Assembly (NCBI RefSeq): GCF_036785885.1 | Contig: NC_092323.1 | Location: 9,990,501-10,054,500, forward strand | Length of the DNA: 64,000 bases | Reading direction: 5' to 3' | Origin: Coffea arabica | Lineage: Eukaryota > Streptophyta > Magnoliopsida > Gentianales > Rubiaceae | Shown: positions 1 through 11,246 of the stretch, piece after piece | How positions within the stretch are numbered: the stretch's first letter is position 1 | Layout: the number at the start of each line of letters is the position of its first letter | Notes under the pieces: model-generated | Database searches by the model: none | What the model was told of the DNA's origin: nothing | What the model saw: the letters and a program-made list of their open reading frames with translations, nothing else | Position numbers and translations under genes: made by a program

Positions 1-348
1 AATTAGTAAATTTTGTTGGAAACGTAAATCTAGTCTAATATTTTCCTAGAATACCCTTAAATTAATATTAGAAGTATCACTAATCACTAATCACTATACC
101 TTTGCATTAATTATAACAACAACAATGACGTTATATTGCACCATTCAAAACGTATATCAAAACAATTATTAATAAGAAATTTGACTGTATTAAATAATAT
201 ATGGTTTATTTACTGATAACAAATTATATTAAATAAGCATATTTTAGAAAAATTGAAAGTTAACTATATTCTTGAATTATAAGGTAAACTATAATTTAAG
301 ATGGATGAACAAGTAAAAAAAGACTCTATTAAAGTAGGACGGAAGGAG
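1..348. mobile_element. Stowaway-type MITE, right part (left end outside window)
   Basis: The right end reads as an inverted Stowaway terminus (GTAGGACGGAAGGAG) followed by a TA at 349-350, the expected target dinucleotide. Internal wording near 45-60 (CCTAGAATACCCTTAAATTAAT) resembles the interior of the complete Stowaway copy at 19413-19741. The left terminus is cut off by the window start, so the length is unknown. It has no coding capacity. Confidence 0.6.
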
Positions 349-350
349 TA

Positions 351-921
351 GCATTATGTATAGTAGTCTTCAGCAGGGAGGAATAAGGAACACTGCTTCT
401 CTTTGGAAATATAGAGAGAGAGATTAGTATTTGATCGACAAGAAAGCAAGGTTTTAATTACTACTATATGGTATCCATCATGACTTGGAATTGAAGTTCA
501 TCAAATTTTAACCCATCGGCTTGAAGACATAGAGGCAAATTCATTAAATATTATCACGTGATTTGTCTTTTAATATTTTCCAATTAAAAATCTGGCTACA
601 TGAATAAGTATATTAAAAAACTTGCATCTCGCATGAATTAAACTATTAAGTATGGTGAAGAATAACTAAGGGCCAAAAAAAAAAACTAAGGGGGTTATTA
701 TTTAGTATTTCCTCCAATACTGAATATAATGATTTTCGCACTTGAAGTAAATGAATGAAAATGCGCTTCGAAAAATCAATAGTGCAAATGTTAAATTTGT
801 GGAGCTAAAGCAATGGGGCCTCACAAGGGTCCGGCTCCATTGGCATCCATTGCTGTTGGGCCGACCCAAGTAGCCAAAGAATTTAGATAAATAAAGGACT
901 CCAGTGTCCATCCGTCACCCA
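351..921. other. intergenic, nothing recognised
   Basis: AT-rich sequence upstream of the tRNA gene. I see no open frame with family resemblance and no repeat with clear ends. Confidence 0.5.
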
Positions 922-1004
922 GTCAGGATGGCCGAGTGGTCTAAGGCGCCAGACTCAAGTTCTGGTCCTCGTGAGAGGGCGTGGGTTCAAATCCCACTTC
1001 TGAC
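922..1004 (+). tRNA. tRNA-Leu(CAA): tRNA-Leu (anticodon CAA), intronless
   Basis: An 83-nt cloverleaf. The acceptor arm GTCAGGA pairs with TTCTGAC (one G-U pair). The D-arm contains box A (TGGCCGAGTGG). The anticodon stem CCAGA/TCTGG closes the loop CTCAAGT, with anticodon CAA at 956-958. A long variable arm follows, as expected of a class II tRNA, then the T arm with box B (GGGTTCAAATCCC). There is no intron; as far as is known, plant nuclear introns are mostly confined to tRNA-Tyr and elongator tRNA-Met. A run of four T at 1017-1020 is a likely Pol III terminator. The gene decodes UUG. Confidence 0.95.
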
Positions 1005-1016
1005 ATGACTACCCCC

Positions 1017-1020
1017 TTTT
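1017..1020 (+). terminator. Pol III oligo-T terminator of the tRNA-Leu gene
   Basis: The first T4 run, 12 nt past the tRNA 3' end. This is minimal for Pol III termination, and longer T-rich sequence lies just beyond (around 1034). Confidence 0.6.
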
Positions 1021-1075
1021 CAGTATCTGTCTATTTTTTCCAATCGTACAAGGCCCTTTATTTTTTATTATTATG

Positions 1076-1500
1076 TAAAATCGGAATCCTAAGTAGGATC
1101 GATTTTAGTTTCACAGAATCGGATCGTAGGATCGTAAGATCCAAAAGCTCCTAATTGCAATTAAAGGCTGCAATTCTTTGATAAATTACAAATATACCAC
1201 AAATATTTTTATTTACTTGCAAAATGGAGTTTCGTATTTCATAAATTTACAAAAAATTGTAGGATCGTTAAAGGCTGCAATTCTTTGATAAATTACAAAT
1301 ATACTACAAATATTTTCATTTACTTGCAAAATGGAGTTTCGTATTTCATAAATTTACAAAAAATTGTAGGATCGTACGATCCTACCGATCCTGCTACGAT
1401 CCTACGCGATCTTACATAGATTAATATGATTTGCGACTCTGAATACGATCCGGATCGATTTTGGTTATCCGGATCGTAGGATTGTACGCGATTTTGACAA
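1076..1500. repeat. GATC-rich foldback repeat with an internal 107-bp tandem duplication
   Basis: Both ends are reiterated GGATCG/CGATCC words that can pair (1076-1141 against about 1365-1497), bracketing a direct duplication: unit 1 at 1161-1267 and unit 2 at 1268-1375, nearly identical, each ending AGGATCGT. It may be a small MITE-like element. I could not fix a target duplication, so the borders are approximate. Confidence 0.55.
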
Positions 1501-1799
1501 CTATGCTTCAGACTCAGCAATTTAAGCATAGTGCTTAATTAGTAGCCAACAAGATTCGGAGTATCGTAGTTGCTACTCTACACATTGTTGAGTTGTTTCT
1601 CCCAAAATTTTTTTTTAAAACAATTGATTCATTAAGTATATCATTTTAGTAGTATAAATATATCTTTAAAATTTTATGATATTTAACCCCACGAGGTTGT
1701 GGCTTAGTAGCATAAAAAAATTCAACAAAAACAGCTCGAAGGCATATACAAGCTCAAGATACAAGCAAATTGTTGTTCCAATGTTCATGAGATTTAGTT
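1501..1799. other. intergenic, nothing recognised
   Basis: AT-rich spacer between the GATC-rich repeat and the Tourist MITE. Confidence 0.4.
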
Positions 1800-1802
1800 T
1801 AA

Positions 1803-2461
1803 GGGTCTGTTTGATAACATAAAAAAGTGTTGAATCTGAACTTTTTCAGACATTCAGATGTTTTGAGTGTTTGATAAATGAAAATCCATTTGCTGAACTT
1901 GTTAACTAGTGCTGAACTTGTGTGTATTTTTTTCAGTACAAGAATCCTAACTGAATGCTTAATTCTGATAAGAATCAATAGAATTACTTCAACTATCTTA
2001 TCTTATCTACCAAATCTACCCTTGTTTATTAATTATGTTCAAAATTCTTGTATAATTAAACAACCTAATATTCTCTATCTAATCATTTTCTATTTTTCTT
2101 TTCTCTCTTTTGAATGACTTTCACTTCTTCTCCATACTCCTCATATAATATAATTCATCTTTTATATTAATTTGATTTTAAAATAAATATTGTCATTTTC
2201 ATACCTAACATTTTTAGCTAATTAAATCATAAGTTCTATTTCTTTTTTGGATGAAAAGATATAAGGGCAAAATTGTCAAATTTAACTTATGAAGCATTCA
2301 GTTATAATTGTTTATCAAACAGTATAAATAGGTTTAGCATTAAAATTTAGACATTCATATATTTCTTTTCAGTGCTTAAAATTCAGCAAATTAATTGTTT
2401 CAGTATTCAGATTTCAGAATTCAGACTTCAGAATTCAGATTCAGTTTTATCAAACGGAACC
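1803..2461. mobile_element. Tourist-like (PIF/Harbinger) MITE, 659 bp
   Basis: The left end GGGTCTGTTTGATAAC is matched in inverted form by GTTTTATCAAACGGAACC at the right. Both sides carry TAA (1800-1802 and 2462-2464), the three-base target expected of PIF/Harbinger elements. A 79-codon frame inside (1878-2117) is shared with the second copy at 20515-21172 but resembles no protein I know. It is probably chance conservation of non-coding MITE sequence. Confidence 0.8.
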
Positions 2462-2464
2462 TAA

Positions 2465-5145
2465 GCCAAAAGCGGAATTTAGTAGACAAGACAAATTTTT
2501 TGAATCTGCTCTTCTGAAAATTAATAGAGCCAGCAGCAAGTAGGTGGTAAATCATTGGCTTAGTAGGCTTCCTAGACTATGTCAAAGTTTGCTTCCAAGT
2601 TCTTGCCAACAACCGGCAATAGTCTGATTCTTGTGTTGATGGCATGGTAAAAAAATGAGCAAAGTTTTTCTTGCACAATATTGTATATATGGATTAGTCC
2701 TCAACAATGTCAAGAATGGGTGCATCTGCAAAAATGGCGTGGCCTGCTTCCTCTGATCTAGTCATGAGCACTACCAACTTCATTATCAGAATCTAGTGTT
2801 CTCTGGACCTTTCATGCAGACTATGAAAACTTTCAACACCTATGGAAACCTTCCATCAAGGGAGCACAAGAAATGGGCAAGACAAACCTAGTGCACTAGA
2901 GAACAACAATATTACCCACCATGCAAGCTGCTGCTAATTAGTGCAGATTCTGTTGTTCAACACAGAATCAGAAGGGAAGCATATTCTTATCTCCATAGAT
3001 ATAAAAAGACGAATTCAGCAGATGAGATCAACTGATGGTGATAATTTATCATAAAAGGGCATGTGATGGCAGAAATTGTTGTTGCTTCAGGGAGAGAAGT
3101 ACCTTCCAGATTGGAATTTGTTTCCCTTTAAGTATCATTAAAACCCAACGCCATAACACTCAAATTAACCTCTTTTAAACTCAATAACAGTAGTTGTTTC
3201 AGATTGTTGATTGGCTCCCAGTGAAATTGGTCCAATCTAATTTAAATCAAGTGATACTAGATGATTAAAAAAAACATAATACAATAAATTCTTGATGATC
3301 GATTTTTGGATTAACTGAACCTGTTACTTGTCTAATTTCCCATCAGACTGACTAGCCTTATCTGAATTTTACTACATCGAATGTTTCTTGCTTACTCAAT
3401 TCAGCGTCATACTTGTAAAGTCCTAGCATGTTTTTGAGCTTCATTCCAATGAATCACAATGCGTGATGAACAAATGCTCGTGAAAGTTCGTTCCCTTGCC
3501 GACTTCTTGATTGAAAGTTTTTAAGGCTGAATCAACATTAAAATTCTCTGAATCCACTAACTTTGTGACAGGACCCTGAATTGGCGGAATCATGTATTCA
3601 TTGAGATAAGCATCATGTTGCAATGTCTACAAAGAAATCATATGATTATCAGAATTGATCCCCCCAAGACTAATCTTCTGCTACCACGAAGTTTAGTACA
3701 AAGCATGATCTATAATTCCATTCTTAAGTATGAATATCACCGTACTCGCATTAATCCTTCCGCAGTACCCTTACCTTCAGGGACATAATTTTTATCTAAA
3801 TGGTTTAGAAACAGACAAATAGTGTCAATGATTGGTAGCATGTTACTTTTGCTAATTAAGAAGTCAAGCATAATGTGCATTACCATCCTACTATATTCCA
3901 TAATACTGTTTAAAATTCCACAGCATGATGATTATAGTGGGTTTTTTTCTTCCTCCATGTTCTGCAACATCTTTACTACGACATCTAGCAAACCACTCCT
4001 TTTGTCTTTATGGAATGATGATACGTTAATCATAATTATTCATGATAAAGAAATATTACGAGGTTAAATTAGATTTCCTTCTCCACATGATGATTCTGTT
4101 AGATTGCAATCAATAGTTTCTATAATTTACATACGGATAAGACGTGGCATGATTGGAGAATAATTCATTGCTCTGTCAACTGGGGTATTGTGTACCATAA
4201 TTTGCACCCGAGTATATATATATTTTTAGATGCAAGAATAGATCTAAATCACTGAATCGTCATCACATTTTTCTGACTGTAACTGTGAAAAATAGTTGCA
4301 AAAGAAGATTTGCCAGTGAAATTGAAGAATTTTCCACAATGGACAGGCAACTAAAGGACTATGTTCTGCAACAAGAAACAAAATGGCGACAAAAAGGAAA
4401 GCTCATCAAGTCCTCCTATCGTACTAAACTGTACAATGTAGAAGACAAGAAGATGAAACCTTATATTTCAAAACTAAAATTCTGAAGGGAAAGTGAATAG
4501 AATAATAACTTTCAGTGCTATAGCTTTTGATAACTTATTACTAATCATCATTTGTTTTTCTTTGTTTTTCCTTTCAGGGCAAGGGTAGAACTGGGAGAGG
4601 GGGTGGGGGGAGGAGGGGCATGCTTCACCCCTCATAAAATTTTGAGAATTGTCAAAGGTTTCTATATATATTTAGTATTGCCACTCCATGTTCTATAGAA
4701 AATCATGCTCTCTCTCTCTTTATAAGTTTCAGAATTTTTAAAATTTCTTTTATATACTCAGCAATTTGTCCCCCAAAAACTTTTCAAAAATTTTATGTTG
4801 ACTCCAAAATTTGTATGTACACATATTTTGCCCCGTCAAACTAAATTTCTAGCTCCTGTACTCCAGGGTAAGACAAGTATTGCAATCTTGATTGAAGTTA
4901 ATCATCCATGGTTCTGCTCTACTTCTAGCGGATTTGACATGCAAAATGAGAATACTAAATACCATAAAAATGCTACAACAGAAGTACTTGCAAATGACAT
5001 TGGTACTATTGGTAAAAGATGTTCTTCAGCACTCACATTCAATCGTATTTCACATAATAATACAAAATTTGTATTTGTTACATATAGGCTATCCTTTCTC
5101 CTCAACTTTTTTTCTTTTTCTTTCTTTCTCTTTTTTCCCTTCCCC
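2465..5145. other. intergenic with decayed repeat remnants
   Basis: 2.7 kb without a convincing gene. Around 4285-4485 a plus frame beginning at GTG contains a stretch (LQQETKWRQK, then RTKLYN) faintly like the linker ahead of the reverse transcriptase in plant LINEs. Around 4600-4850, repeated words of CCCC plus AAAATTTT look like worn transposon sequence. A 60-codon minus frame at 3441-3623 resembles nothing known to me. Confidence 0.35.
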
Positions 5146-6066
5146 TCAATGGATGAGCATGTTAAGAAGCGTAACTCTATATCGGACCAACTGCCTAAAC
5201 AAGCCTTCTACACCAGTCTCAAGACCTTCAATACTGGTATCAAGCATCTGCAATTGTTTTCCAGCCAGTTGCACGTCAGCTTTGATACCACCATTTTTTA
5301 TGTGTCCCTGAAGGGATGTAAGAGCAAGATCAGCACATCCCATGTTGTTGAGAACATGGCTTTTATTGGCAACTGCAGACTTTGTTAACATCAACTTTGA
5401 AATCAGAGACCAGCCACTAGGTTTTGTCCTTGCGGAAGCTGGTGAAGACAAGAAAAATAAAAGAGATCTCAAGACAGATGTGGTGATAACAGTCACTTCT
5501 CTAAAGACCCTAATCACCATTGCTAAATGATGATCTATGTCTAGAACATCATGAGAAGATCCAATTCTGCTTTCCATATGCTTCAATGATCTAAGGCTTT
5601 TTGCTACTTCTTTCTTTACTTGCTTTCTGAAGCAAAGATAACGGATTATGTCTTTTCCAATGCTGGCATCTCCATTTTTTCGTCGTAATGCTGATTGAAG
5701 CTCTTGAACGTGTTCCTTAACGGAGAAAAATAAGTCACGAATGATGCCGCACGAGTCTAGTAACTCGACTGATCTCTCAAGTGATTCTTCCACAACTATC
5801 CCATTTTGATGTTGAATAAGAGCTGCTTGTGCCGTTGAAGACTGCATGAGATCCTCAGTGCAGTTGTATAATTCAGCAAGGCCAACTAGACCAGCTTGAA
5901 TTGCGACTTCACACAAGGGCTCTGTTATTGAAAGGGAAGATGCTTCCCAGTTCTTTAATTTGTTCAGCTCTGCTTCAAACCTGATGGCATTGGGATGTAA
6001 CCTTGAAGGTAAACTAATGGATCTAGCAGTGTATTGAAGGCCAAAAGATACAGAACTGTTTGCCAT
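5146..6066 (-). CDS. DUF241 family protein, single exon, 306 aa
   Basis: An uninterrupted minus-strand frame of 306 codons from ATG (6066-6064) to TGA (5148-5146). The N-terminal SLPSRLHPNAIRFEAELNKL pattern, the LQSALRRKNGD segment, a central basic stretch (FRKQVKKEVAKSLRSLK), the FREVTVITTSVLRSLL helix and the C-terminal GLETGVEGLFRQLVRYRVTLLN are hallmarks of the plant-specific DUF241 family (PF03087). Members are usually intronless and of this length, so the gene looks complete. The predicted protein is mostly helical, with no signal peptide. The molecular function of the family is not established. The PPR gene downstream and the NAC genes may be old neighbours (see findings). A TATA-like box lies about 80 bp upstream of the ATG. 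Confidence 0.9.
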   Translation of the reverse strand: MANSSVSFGLQYTARSISLPSRLHPNAIRFEAELNKLKNWEASSLSITEPLCEVAIQAGLVGLAELYNCTEDLMQSSTAQAALIQHQNGIVVEESLERSVELLDSCGIIRDLFFSVKEHVQELQSALRRKNGDASIGKDIIRYLCFRKQVKKEVAKSLRSLKHMESRIGSSHDVLDIDHHLAMVIRVFREVTVITTSVLRSLLFFLSSPASARTKPSGWSLISKLMLTKSAVANKSHVLNNMGCADLALTSLQGHIKNGGIKADVQLAGKQLQMLDTSIEGLETGVEGLFRQLVRYRVTLLNMLIH

Positions 6067-6146
6067 TTTCTTTGTATGTTTGGTTAAGCTAGTAAGTGGC
6101 TTAATGTCTATGGAGAAGGTTGAAGGACTGTCTGCGATGGAGTTTC

Positions 6147-6156
6147 TTTATATACC
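6147..6156 (-). promoter_or_regulatory. TATA box of the DUF241 gene
   Basis: On the minus strand this reads GGTATATAAA, 81 bp upstream of the DUF241 ATG. That leaves a plausible leader of about 50 nt. Confidence 0.5.
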
Positions 6157-6159
6157 TGT

Positions 6160-7385
6160 CAAGGGTCTTGTGGAAATCATTTGCATGTGACAGCATTCTG
6201 ATTCCCTTACCTCTTGAATTGATTTTGTTGCATGTCTCCCCAACAATCGGTGATAGTTTATGTTGTTATATGGAGACCCTATGGTCTCAGGAAGGCAACG
6301 TTTACAATTGTTTACTTTATGGCATTTACTTCGGTTATTTGAATAATATTGCTGCCTGCAAGAGTCTCTTAAACTTGACTCCCCACAGTATCATGCATGG
6401 TTTCCTTGATTCGCTTACAGATTTTTATTATTTGCGTTAGAATTTGTTTATCCTATGCAGAAAGGTCGTTGTTTCAACAAAAATAGTTGGCATTGGTCTA
6501 TGTCTGGAACAGATTGTCAGAAACAGTGAACTAATAATCTTGATTGCGGAGAAAAAGAGGGATGACAAGGTTTTAGACATTGTTTAGTTTTCTGTCTGTG
6601 ACAGTAGCTACAGATTTGGAGGCGTCTTGTTCTATTTAGTACTTGTTACCTAGTGAAACTAGAAGTATTCTGCTTGAAACATTTCAAGGTCGAAATTTAC
6701 CTTATCTTAAAATCAATAGAGCTGGCTGGAGAGGCTGTCTTTCTACTTTTTAGTAGACAAAGAAACACCAACAGTATATGCTAATAAGTCCTGGAATTTG
6801 ACACCATTGACATAAAATATAACGGTATCTTCGGCATGGAAGAAGGCTGCAACTTGTCGGCTGCAGTAATTCGCCACCAAAAGTTTTTAAAATATTCCCC
6901 AGTAATTCTTTTTGTTATTTTGTTTAATTTCTTTTGGTAAAGTGTTTTATACCAAACTAACAATTAGCTTCTTTATAAAAACATACCATTAGTATCTTAC
7001 TTTACCATAGGATTAGTACTACTCTTGAACAATTATGAAACATTAAGTTGCTTTTAATCAAATATTTTTATAACAAATCAACTGTTTAGTTTCTTTGATT
7101 ACTATAATTTTATAATAGCAACTAAGACAACACTGTACATGTTATGTAGGAAATCAAAGACAAACAAAACAGGAAAAAAAAAAAAGAAAGAAAAATTCAA
7201 CTATCATTTAAATTGAAGAAGTTTTAACCATGGTTATGAATGCCCCACATTGATAATAAATAATGGTATAGAGACTAATTTTCGCATTTTTTTTATATTT
7301 TGTCTTTGTTTTTTAAGAATTTCTTATTTCTGATTATTATCTACCAAACTTTCATTTTACATTTAGTATACTTTATTTGCTATAG

Positions 7386-7419
<34 letters not shown>

Positions 7420-9845
7420 GTGGCAGCTAGTCAAACATTGAGAGCACATAACTACCCTCAACAAATTCTCACCCCTACCCGCAGCCAAGCCGGAGATGCT
7501 TTCGTGAATCTATATCAAATGAGCAGATCATTTCTCCTCTACCTATTTGCACATAAAGAATTGAAGGGCACCTACTTATAATCTTGGGGTCTAGTTCAGG
7601 ATCTACTATGAAGAACAAAAGAAATGCAATAGGGGATTCCATGGTGCCTTAGGCCTGTTAGGCTATGAAAATGTGATGTCATATTCTTCGCAATCTAGCC
7701 GGAGGACCCTGACGGGGATAGGAGAAGCTTTCTCTCCAGATTAGCGCACGAAAATAAACATTTGGAGATAACAAATGTTAATGTGATAAGAAGGAAAGAC
7801 TAAGAGAAATTGAACAGGGAAAATACTTAGCCCGTTAGGTCCATTAGTTTCAGAGATAATCAAAGAACCTTTTCCGAACTAAAAATTACACAAATTACCC
7901 AAATCATCAATGCCATAAGCGTCCCTTACAAGCAAAATTATATATATGTTAATGTGCATACTGTGGGGCAAGCCAGTATAGTTGTCAGGTATATGCCAAA
8001 GTAACACCTTACAACAAGAAAGGAAACACAAAAAATGGAGGTTTGAAACCGTGGGAAACATTGGCAATGAGGACATCTTTTTCCATTGAGTAGGAAAGAT
8101 GATGTTTTTTTTTTTTTGGGCGGGGGGGCGGCGCGGGGAACTTAAAACCCATCATCAGAGCCATAAGGTAAATATGGGATGCCAGCAGCTTCATGACCTG
8201 TTGAAATGAAGGGTGCTGTCAAGAATGCCAGCTAGAGTCAACCAACTTCACGCCTGGGGTTGAAAACGGGCTATAGTAAATGGATCTCTATTACTTTTGG
8301 CTGGGTAATGCACTCAGCTTTCCACTCGAATTGCAGCATTTCCAATCGCTATATAACTTCGTATTAAGAAAATATGGCTGATAAAGCTGTACGCAACAAG
8401 AAGTTTACTTTCAGCATTTTCATTTTAGAGTTCAGCAGGCCATCCTCATTTCTCTCAAAAAGAATTGATCTTGATCATTTCCGACTGAGACACAGCAGGG
8501 TTGATCCATATTTCAAGAATTCTTTCAACTTTGAACCAGGAAACTTGCTTGCACTTCTGTAGCCAATGCTTTTGATTTTTGCCATACACAGAGCAAGAAA
8601 GCGCCAGAGACTTGCCCAGTGGAAAGCACCTAGCATATAGATATCAAAAATATCATCAAATAGGCAACTTTAGTAAGAAACTTGGGTCCTACTTCTACCT
8701 CAATGCAGATAAGGGGTAAAACTGATGGTGAATTGCTGATACTCAAAGCATGAAAAATATGAACCCAAAAGATGCAGACATTCAACCGAATGGCTACAAT
8801 CTGAATGACTAAAAATATGCAAAACAGCAAAATTCAATTGTACACCAGACTCAAGACTTCAAGACAATATCTGAACGAGTTACCTATAACACACCAAAAT
8901 AAACTATTCCACCAGAGAACATAATAGCTTTGTATGGTGCAGCTAGAGCTAAAACAACTGACCCAGCCCTTTCATGGCTTTATCCATTCTACAAGTAACA
9001 CCCCAATTAGGCAGGCAGGGGAAGCAGCACAACTAGAATGTCATTACCCTGAGTTTTACACTATTATGCTTTTGCCATTAATAATATCTGGTGCAGCTAA
9101 AACGAAAATAATTGCTAACCCCATTTACAAATCATGATATTTCCTTTATTGTTTTAAAATTCTCTATCTAGAAAAACAGCAACAGTTTCTCCAGTGGGAG
9201 CTATATATGCCAGACTTTTGAGGCACATTTTTGGTTACCAGAGTATTTTAAGAATGGATCTGGTTGGAACCACAATTTCCCACCTGGGGTGCATTTCCAG
9301 AGGGGAGAAAAAAAAATTGGCACGGAAAAACTCTATCATTTAATGCTTCATATAATCACCGAAATAATGTGCTAATTTGCAAGCTTGATGTCATGTGAAA
9401 GGCTTGCAAGGACTCTCACAACTTTCTTAGAATCCTTTTTCTTTATCTGACCAATAAGGCAATCCTCATATCCGGATAAACAAACATAAGCAGCGACTGA
9501 AGTAATGCTGAGTTGGTCAATGACAAAAAAGTTGGTTCAGTTTTTTACTCTTATCGTCTTGCATAGATGGCAGATGTATATGTCTACATATGCACATGGG
9601 TCCATATTCACAGACTTTGTGATACAAGAATGAATGCAGATGGGTGCGAATGGGCTATAGTGAGTTTTGACAGTAAAGCTATGCAAATCCATTTCTCCAT
9701 CTAAAAGAATAATGGACCAAGCACGTACTATATTAAAAATATATATCTGCCTATATATACAGAGAAAGTCCTAATAGACCAATATTGAATGCCAACAAAC
9801 ATTTAGTTCAACAATTTTAAGAGGTAAAAGTACCATCTATCTAGA
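6160..9845. other. intergenic, nothing coding recognised
   Basis: 3.7 kb between two minus-strand genes. It contains a 28-T run at 7389-7416 abutting non-AT sequence, which read on the minus strand looks like a poly(A)-tailed insertion, and a T-run joined to a G-rich patch at 8105-8138. The short frames here lack family resemblance. The part next to 9845 should include the PPR 3' UTR. Confidence 0.4.
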
Positions 9846-11246
9846 TCAAGCAGCGAGGCCTTGTTCTCTAGCTTTCTTCAGCCACTTAAGAGTACTTTCC
9901 AGAGTTGAATAAGCTGCAACATCAGTCATACTCTTACTCTCCACTGCATAATCAAAAACTTCATAAGCTTCCGCAACTCTACCTTTCCTACAAAGCGCCC
10001 TCACAAATGTCCCGTAACATCCTGTCTCAAGCTTCATGCCACCCTCCTGCATCACCTTATACAATTCAATCCCTTTATCCAACAGCCTCGCCTTACACAA
10101 CCCATGAAGCAATGTGTTATATGTGCACACATTAGGATTACACCCCTTTGCTTCCATTTCCCCCAACAATGCCAATGCCCCAAGTGCATCGCCCTCCCTG
10201 CACATTCCATTCATCAAAGAAGTATAAGTAACTGCATCCGGAAAATGTCCCATTTCTGTCATGATGCCAAGAAACTTCTTAGCCTCCTTCACCCTCCCTG
10301 ATTTTGATAGCCCATAAATCAAAGTATTATAAGTTACAAGGTCTGGCTCCACCCCTTCCTCCTTCATTTTCTCATACACATCCAATACCTCTCTACTTTG
10401 ACTCAACATACAATGGCCCTTCATAATGGTATTGTATACATAACAATCAGGCTTATATCCTTCCTCACTCAAAACTCCCAACAACCGGGTAGCCTCTCGG
10501 AGATTCTTCCTATTACAGACATTATCGATCATAATTGTATACGTCACCAGATCAGGCTGTATCCCGAAGCCCTCCCTCATTTCCTTGATGAAACTATTCA
10601 CAGTACTCAATTCCCTATTCCTTACAAGCTGTCTAACTAAAAAATTGTAAGTATATGAATCAGGAACCAAATTCTTGCCTGATAGATCCTTAACCAACTC
10701 AATGGCATCCTCTTCCCGTCCACAGGAGCAAAGGGTCCTCACAGCAATGTCCGTAGACACCTTATTTGGTGGAAAACCTTGGCTGGACATATAATTAAGC
10801 ACCTGGTGGACGGATGAGATAGAAAAATCATTAGCTTTGCAAGATTGAACGAGAAGCACATTGTAAGTAGAGCTATCAGGGGAAAATGAAGGGTGAGTCT
10901 TGATCATGTGATTGAGGAAAAAGATTGAATCTTGAAGGGTCGCTCTGGATGAAAATGACTGGAGGACCGAATTACAGAACCTGAGGTCAAAGGGGGTTTT
11001 TCCTGGAGTTGATATAAGCTGATTGAAAAGGGTTTTGGCTTCTGAAATGCTAGGGGGATTGAAGGTGATTGCAGGGAGCTGAGATGTCATTTTCGATGGC
11101 AGTTTTGTGGGTTTTTTCTTGGGAATCTTTTTGTCTGCCCAATAAGGGAAATTTTCAGTGAGGGGATGGGGTTGAGATGGGGTTTTGTTCATAAGGGCGT
11201 TCATGGGTAGCTTGGCTCCTCTCATGGAGGGTGGAAATTTTCCCAT
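9846..11246 (-). CDS. P-class pentatricopeptide repeat protein, single exon, 466 aa
   Basis: An intronless minus frame, start ATG 11246-11244. After a basic, proline-rich N-terminus of about 55 residues (possible organelle transit peptide), about nine or ten tandem PPR motifs of 35 residues follow. The clearest are PDSYTYNFLVRQL, PDLVTYTIMIDNVCN, PDCYVYNTIMKGHCM, PDLVTYNTLIYGLSKSG, PDAVTYTSLMNGMCREG and PNVCTYNTLLHGLCK. There is no E, DYW or SMR tail, so this is a P-class protein expected to bind organellar RNA in mitochondria or plastids. The layout and MGK start recall Arabidopsis At2g17670 (from memory, not aligned). Part of this gene was copied with the NAC gene in a tandem duplication, and its broken copy lies at 17013-17240. 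Confidence 0.93.
   Translation of the reverse strand: MGKFPPSMRGAKLPMNALMNKTPSQPHPLTENFPYWADKKIPKKKPTKLPSKMTSQLPAITFNPPSISEAKTLFNQLISTPGKTPFDLRFCNSVLQSFSSRATLQDSIFFLNHMIKTHPSFSPDSSTYNVLLVQSCKANDFSISSVHQVLNYMSSQGFPPNKVSTDIAVRTLCSCGREEDAIELVKDLSGKNLVPDSYTYNFLVRQLVRNRELSTVNSFIKEMREGFGIQPDLVTYTIMIDNVCNRKNLREATRLLGVLSEEGYKPDCYVYNTIMKGHCMLSQSREVLDVYEKMKEEGVEPDLVTYNTLIYGLSKSGRVKEAKKFLGIMTEMGHFPDAVTYTSLMNGMCREGDALGALALLGEMEAKGCNPNVCTYNTLLHGLCKARLLDKGIELYKVMQEGGMKLETGCYGTFVRALCRKGRVAEAYEVFDYAVESKSMTDVAAYSTLESTLKWLKKAREQGLAA

Noticed and set aside
1878-2117. 79-codon frame also found at 20862-21098 (minus)
   Set aside because: Lies inside two copies of the same Tourist MITE; similarity comes from shared DNA, not evident coding selection.
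4795-5388. 197-codon plus frame
   Set aside because: Its second half is antisense to the DUF241 gene and its first half is low-complexity; no family resemblance.
6120-6440. 106-codon plus frame upstream of DUF241
   Set aside because: Overlaps the DUF241 promoter, has no family resemblance and ordinary AT-rich composition.
9905-10640. Plus frames of 65-80 codons
   Set aside because: Antisense to the PPR coding sequence.
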